DNA of 64,000 nucleotides, from the NCBI GenBank assembly GCA_028551475.1, contig CM052355.1, positions 434,001 through 498,000 of the forward strand, read 5' to 3'. Within the stretch, counting starts at the first letter, position 1; the number at the start of each line of letters is the position of its first letter. This document shows positions 58,298 through 64,000 of the stretch, in pieces. Source of the DNA: Casuarina equisetifolia. Taxonomy: Eukaryota; Streptophyta; Magnoliopsida; Fagales; Casuarinaceae. The notes below the pieces were generated by a model. That model was given only the letters and a program-made list of their open reading frames with translations, was not told where the DNA came from and did no database searches. The position numbers were made by a program, and so were the translations under genes.

Positions 58298-60939
58298 ATG
58301 TCCGTTTCATCCTCGCATTCTGCCGCTTCAAGAACTCTGAGAATAGGGATCTTAGGGTTCGGACCCTTCGGACAGTTCCTGTCCAAGACCATGACCAGAC
58401 AAGGCCATGTTCTCCGGGCAACTTCCCGGACAGACCACTCCGACCTCTGTGCCCGCCTGGGTATCTCGTTCTTCAGGTAAATACAGATGCTTTCACAGTG
58501 ACAATGTTTTATTTACTGAAACCACTCTCGACCACTTTCAGGGACGTGAATGCATTTCTTGAAGCCGAAAACGACGTCATTCTGCTATGCACGTCAATCC
58601 TATCTCTGTCAGAGGTTCTCCAGTCCATGCCACTCCGTCGCCTGAAACGGCCGACACTTTTTGCCGACGTACTTTCCGTCAAGGAGCACCCACGAAACGT
58701 TCTCTTACAGGTACAGAGATTGTACACCCATCATACGATTATTAAATGTTCATCGTAACTAGAAGCTGCATGTTTTAATATTTAATTAGTTTTTCACTAA
58801 AACCTGTTCACATATACGTGTATTTGTGTTGCGAAGTTACTGCCCGAGGAATCCGACGTGCTATGCACTCACCCTATGTTTGGACCAGAGAGCGGGAAAG
58901 ATGGGTGGAAAGATCTCACCTTGATGTACGAGAAAGTTCGGATCAGAGACGAAGACACCTGCTCAAGCTTCCTCCAAATTTTTGAAAGCGAGGTAACTTC
59001 CGTCCTGTCTTTCCCGTACACGCACCTGTCAAATGTTTGCAGCTATGCATGTTATTTTGATAAGACACAAACAGTCTGGAGCCAAACAGATAGGTAGGGG
59101 CTAAAGTTTATACAAATGTCGGCCAAGAAGCCGTTCTTGGTAATAGGTGTCGAATTGGGTGATTGCATATGGTTAATATTTAATTACAAAGTTAAATTGA
59201 TCTTTAAGGAAAAAAAATTAAAAATTTTAATATAATATAACGAGTAAAATTTAGATTCAAATATAACATCTCGTCTTATATTAAGTATTTGTGATTTTTG
59301 TCTTATCATTTCATTCTAGTTTTCGTAAATTGGTTTATAACATGTAAGACTTGTTATCTTAATTTGGAGTCATCGATGTAAGTTGTACGTGTCCTAAGCT
59401 TTTAACAAGTCGATGCTTCAAATAACACCCAAAAAGCTAAATGCTTCTAGGATAATCACCATTGACTAGTAGAAACTATGATTGAACGTGACGAAGATCG
59501 TATCTATCCTTGGCTAGTGGACCAAGCAGGGCTTGTCGAGAAGAAAGCTATGTTTCCCATCACTGTTGCGTCTTTAAACAAAAAGCTAGCCCATGGACAA
59601 TCAATCTTCCATCTTCGTTCGTTTGAACCCCAGAATATCAGAGATTGAAGAAACGTGGCTCAAGCATGTACGCTGATTCCAGCATCTTAATGAAAACGCT
59701 AGTCCATGGACAATCAATCTTCCATGTTCGTTCTTTTGAACCCAAGAATATCAGAGATTAGATAAAGGTGCCTCAAGCATATATGACGATTCCAGCATCT
59801 TAATTAAAATGCTAGCAAATGGACAATCAATCCTCCTCCTTCGTTCTTCTGACCCCAAGAATATCAGAGATTGAAGAAAAGTTCATCAGGCATATATGCT
59901 GATTCCAGCATCTTTGGAAGGTCGTCTCGTTGTTAATAATTACGAAGATGCTTTTAGTTAGATGATACGTGAAGTTGAATCATTGTCTCCTCCCATTGAA
60001 ATTCATACCCCCAGACTTCATAATTGCAACTCACATTTTCTTAATACTTTCCAGAGGAACTCTTTCCTCATGCACGTACACTCCTAAACATACATAGCTA
60101 TTAACTAAATAGATGTAGAATAAATTTATATTTGGGTATCAGCAAACCATTAGCTTTGACAATCTGGATCAACCTAGTTAGACGCTTAAAATGTTGATCC
60201 GAACTGAAGGAAAGATTAGGACACCATTTGAAAAATGAGAATGAGCATTGAATTTATCATTCATTTTCTGACAAAGGCATTTTATATATGTGCCACTTGG
60301 TCCACTTCCTTAATGCATTAATCCTTTAGTCTAACCATACTGTTCATCAGGGTTGTAGAATGCTGGAAATGTCTTGCGAAGAACATGATAAGATTGCAGC
60401 TAGAAGCCAATTTCTGACTCACATCATTGGGAGGTAGAACCCACCTAATCATTCTTGGACCACTGGAAAGAGTTCATCATGATAAAACTAAGGCTTCAAA
60501 AATTTGACAGGATTTTATCAGAGATGGAGATCCAGTCGACACCTATAAACACAAAGGCCTTTGAGACGCTTCTTCAATTGGTACGTTGCAATCAGTTTTA
60601 CTTCCCATATCTTAGTTTCTTCTTAAACAACTCACGGAAAAATGAAATGCAATGAAAAAACACACTGACATCAAACTAATGCAGAAAGAGAACACCACGA
60701 AAGATAGTTTTGATCTGTTTAGCGGGTTATTTGTACGGAATAGGTTTGCCCAACAAGAGGTATGCACCAGTTGCCTGTCTCTTCCTTCATTGTTGTTATT
60801 AAATCAAATCAACAAATCAAGCTTTGGATTCTTACTTGTAATGCAGCTGCAAAATCTTGAACTTGCCTTCCAAAGAGTCAAACACAAGCTTGTAGGGAGG
60901 ATGGATGAAGAGCAGAATTTGAATGACTCTAAACCATAG
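58298..60939 (+). CDS. TYRAAT2: Arogenate dehydrogenase (TyrA family), without evident transit peptide
   Basis: Seven phase-consistent exons (58298-58476, 58542-58710, 58837-58992, 60351-60433, 60511-60580, 60685-60759, 60847-60939) give 274 residues. The enzyme oxidatively decarboxylates arogenate to tyrosine with NADP+. The Rossmann motif GxGxxG is GFGPFG (20-25) in TLRIGILGFGPFGQFLSKTM. Substrate-region signatures are THPMFGPESGKDGWKDL, MSCEEHDKIAARSQFLTHII, STPINTKAFETLL and DSFDLFSGLFVRNRFAQQEL. From memory of the TyrA literature, Asp just after GPESGK favours arogenate and tyrosine feedback, while Asn marks prephenate-using legume enzymes; here it is Asp138. The protein begins only about 13 residues before the dinucleotide fold, whereas plastid forms have a transit peptide of some 60-80 residues, so this form may be cytosolic or have an unrecognised alternative first exon. 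Intron 3 is 1358 bases and holds a minisatellite. Confidence 0.92.
59581..59914 (+). repeat. Three-copy minisatellite, unit about 112-113 bp, in ADH intron 3
   Basis: Copies start near 59581, 59693 and 59806. Shared blocks are ATGGACAATCAATCTTCC, AAGAATATCAGAGATT and GATTCCAGCATCTT. Copies differ at roughly one base in ten. No open frame or known element matches the unit. Confidence 0.88.
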
Positions 60940-62245
60940 TGAAGAGTGCTCATCAACAAATGTGTAATAATGACCTCTAACTTTCTTGTAATTGATGGAT
61001 AAGCTTTTCATTTTACATAATTAGGGGCAAAATTTATGTAAAAAACTTTGTTTATTTTAGTTATAACAATAGAAAATTATAAAACGGACAAGACATTTTT
61101 TATCGAAACATTTCAACTTTTACAATTTCAAGTAGGATATTACTTTTTATTTTGGCCTTGCATATGAAAATTCATTTTGACACATTTGATTCAACCTTTC
61201 TATTTGTGTGCACTAGTGACTATAATTGAAAAAGAACTCAAGATCAACATACTTGACTATTAAAATGCCTTTTTCTCTCTTAAAATTGACTTATAAAAAA
61301 GAAGAAGTAACTTCGTCTATAAGGAAGACAACATGCTAATATATTTAACAACATGAAACATATACTGGATTTCAAGCTGCCCTATTGTCCTAAATGTAAG
61401 AAAATACTTTTCATGGAAATCCACTCAACCCACATGCAAAGAGGTGCTTCACTTGAAATTTAGACTCTGATATTATGTTTAGAAAAAAAAAAAATCCACT
61501 TCTTCCGGCTTCTAAAAGAGGAGAGTCAACGACGCTAAAATAGAGAGCACTAAGGTCAATAGGAAACCTGATTTAGTACGTAGGAATGAGAAGTACTTGA
61601 GGTCAAAGATTTACAACAAGAAAGGCCTCCGGCCAATCAAGACCAAAATGGCAACATTTTGGTGAAAATGTCTTCTTCACTGTCTACAAACTTCCAATTC
61701 TCCACCGATAGCAATCTGAAGTCCAACATGTGTTACAGGCAATCATGTTATGTGAGTAATGAAATCTGATCGACGTTTTATCTTCTAAAGCATACACCTC
61801 AAAGGTTGAATGTGACAAGCTTCACAATTTTTTATATTCTGATCCATTTGGTATAATCCCGGAATTTGTACGGAGGTTTAATCTTACCATTTCCAAAGAA
61901 TCTGGAGTTACATCCCTTTTCATACCCACTCAAGAGTTCTTACATATACATATTAGCTAGAAATACAGAAATTTCTAGTTCAAAATAAGACCCCACCATT
62001 ACCGTTCTTTTTGTTAGGAGATAAACTAGCTATATTCTTGGTTAGTACCTCTCTCTCTAAAGCTCACATGATACTGTCCTGCCCCTATATTCATCAAAAA
62101 TGAAACAACAGTATTGAGATTTACAATCAGACAATGGAAGAGATGGATAGACTAGACGATAATATATCTCTTTCAGGTCCCTCCTTGGCAGCTTATAAAA
62201 AGCGATGAACAAATTACAATTAACCTGTGAAGCCAGATTTTCAAC
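60940..62245. other. Intergenic region between convergent ADH and RETICULATA-related genes
   Basis: AT-rich, with 3' UTRs expected at both ends. No gene, RNA or element could be supported. Confidence 0.4.
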
Positions 62246-64000
62246 TCATTGATTGTTGATTTTGTCAACAGTGGCATCTTCCGTGTTGTTGCAATCCAAT
62301 ACAGCATGATTAGGAGAATCTGGTATTTCATAAGAGGGCGGTTTACTCTTCTGACTTTGCAGTCCAGTAAACCGTGCAAGATCAACCCATTGCTGCAGCA
62401 TTGGTGGGAGAGGCATCATTCAACGAGTATTGGACAAAATATCATTCAAATGCATTATAGCGGTGGTATTGATAAATGAAGGTAGCAGGAAAGATATAAC
62501 AACAGAAATAATAGTATAATGCACAGTACAGAGCTCTGATCAGCAAAATAAAAAGAAAAAAGAGAAAAAAAATCAACCTATGTGCAAAACCCCGAAAAAC
62601 TCAAAAAAGATAAATTCACTGATTCTAGAAATATTTTACTAAAACCACAGTGGGAGAATAATTCCCCACCGTCCTTTCTTATGTTCTCTTGTGACAAGCA
62701 GAAGCTATCTAATAACACTAATTACATACTTTATGTTCTCTTAAGCACAAGCAATCTAATAAGATTAACTGCATACTCAGCACGTATAAACTTATCAGAT
62801 GAATAGTTTCTATTATGGTTCTTGGAGAGGATTATATGCTGCTACAACTTCATATGATCCATTCAACAAGTAAAGGAATAAATGGAATAAAACATAGAGT
62901 GAAAGGGTAGACCATACAGAACGTCAAATGATTCTAACCTGAGTTCCCCAATAAGAGTTGATTGTCCGAACAATAAAAGATAACATATTCACAAATAAGA
63001 TCTGAGAAGAAAATAAATCAGAAATCCGATGCTCCACTATTCCAGCAATAATCTGCATTTCAATTCATTTTGATATTATTATCAAGCCAAAAACTGATAT
63101 TAAGATGCACATATATTATACATTTCTGTGTCAATTAACATGGACAAATTATATCTCAAAATAATAAATGATTGAAAGGTGATTCATCTCAGATTATTTC
63201 ATATTTCTAATGTAAGAATAATGTAACAGCCTCTATCAATCGAAAGGAAGCTTCAACACCTTAAAAAGAGCTGTAATTACTATAGTCCTATGACTTAGGC
63301 TACACAAATGAAACTTTAAAATTTAGGAAAACTATTTGGGTTTTCAAGGGGTCTCAATTTATTTTCAAGATTTCTGAAATAGATACTTTTACTTGCTTAG
63401 ATCCTTTGCATTTCCAATCCACTCCTTTCATCAAAAACTACTTCATAACGTTAATATGAAAACATGAGCAATTTACAACACCATGAGAGCCATGCGTCCT
63501 ACGTTTTGTGAGAATTGTTTTTCAATTGTATTCAAAGAGGAAATTACAAACGCAACATAATAAAAAGAAAAGAATAGCTACTGAACAACATGAAAAGCCC
63601 TAGAAAGAAAAGTCAAGTTTAAAAATCCATATGGTAATTTGAAATTGAGGAAAACCCAGGTAAATCTAACAAAATTTCACCATTCAAAAATAATAAAAAT
63701 GAAGATATACGGTTTTTAGACAAATGGAGATATATGATCAGTATGAAATTGATCTTTAAATGTATATAGAAGAATTTGTACATCTGTACATGTAACTGAT
63801 TCGTACAAGCATCTGAAATGAACACTCTTTACCTGGTAACGAAGATTTGCTGATGTACCCAGAAAGCATCCATAGACGACTGCCGTCTTGAGTATTGGAG
63901 ATCTTTTGTTTCGTTGATCACCAAGAAGTGCTGGATTGAGGACTTTGCGGATTGCATATAGAACATTCGACGCAGCCACAGTTCCAATACTGGAAATAAA
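62246..64000 (-). CDS. RER: RETICULATA-related protein (DUF3411), 3' part
   Basis: Partial gene; the 5' part lies beyond the right edge. Three exons are seen: from the edge to 63833, 63052-62939 and 62392-62246 (stop at 62246-62248). Joined phase-consistently they read [100 protein letters not shown] and a short tail ending TVDKINNQ. This is the conserved C-terminal half of RETICULATA/RETICULATA-RELATED proteins, chloroplast-envelope proteins with membrane helices needed for normal leaf mesophyll and amino-acid or nucleotide supply to plastids. The long intron 63053-63832 separates the two larger exons. I am sure of the family but not which member. No lesion was seen in the part present. Confidence 0.88.

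Noticed and set aside
58036-58758. 240-codon frame across the start of the ADH gene
   Set aside because: It reads through the CT repeat, exon 1 in the wrong register and an intron; the spliced ADH model explains the coding signal.

Overview
This window is nuclear DNA of a flowering plant, most likely a dicot. The genes are split by AT-rich GT-AG introns, intergenic DNA is AT-rich with dinucleotide microsatellites, and the proteins belong to families typical of or restricted to land plants (AVT6 transporter, CHX antiporter, ERD15, LURP-one-related, WUN1, RETICULATA-related, arogenate dehydrogenase, RPP13-like NLR). I cannot name the species from sequence alone. Exon boundaries below come from reading splice sites and checking that reading phase is kept across every intron.

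Left part (1-22 kb, gene-dense). In order: the 3' part of a NOP53 ribosome-biogenesis gene (+), a small armadillo-like protein with a predicted mitochondrial presequence (+), a LURP-one-related pseudogene with three stops and two frameshifts (+), an AVT6-type amino-acid transporter (-), a cluster of TGGGCC site II elements followed by the alpha-SNAP gene (+), and a single-exon PLAC8 membrane protein (+).

Middle part (22-44 kb). This is gene-poor. The only coding gene between 22.2 and 36.9 kb is a WUN1-like wound-induced protein, whose conserved frame has no ATG at its beginning. A three-copy, roughly 500-bp tandem repeat lies at 34.6-35.9 kb. Then come a small Sel1-repeat protein (+) and a calcium-dependent staphylococcal-type nuclease of the CAN family (-).

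Right part (44-58 kb). This is the most unusual region. A three-gene block, HMA metal-binding protein (+), ERD15 (-), CHX cation/H+ antiporter (+), is followed by an RPP13-like NLR pseudogene (-) and then by a second, decayed copy of the same block. In the second copy only ERD15 is intact. The HMA copy keeps just its last exon with an early stop. The CHX copy has lost its start codon to a small LTR/TRIM-like insertion, has lost a splice donor, and lacks its whole body. Where the CHX body should be there is a perfect 81-bp inverted repeat with a 76-bp loop, built from CHX 3'-flank sequence. It has the structure expected of a young inverted-duplication small-RNA locus that could act on the intact CHX gene. 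That is a hypothesis; the sequence shows only the structure and the homology.

Right end (58-64 kb). An arogenate dehydrogenase (tyrosine biosynthesis, +) carries a three-copy 113-bp minisatellite in its third intron, and the 3' part of a RETICULATA-related gene (-) runs off the window. The genes do not form an operon or pathway; most are unrelated housekeeping or stress genes.
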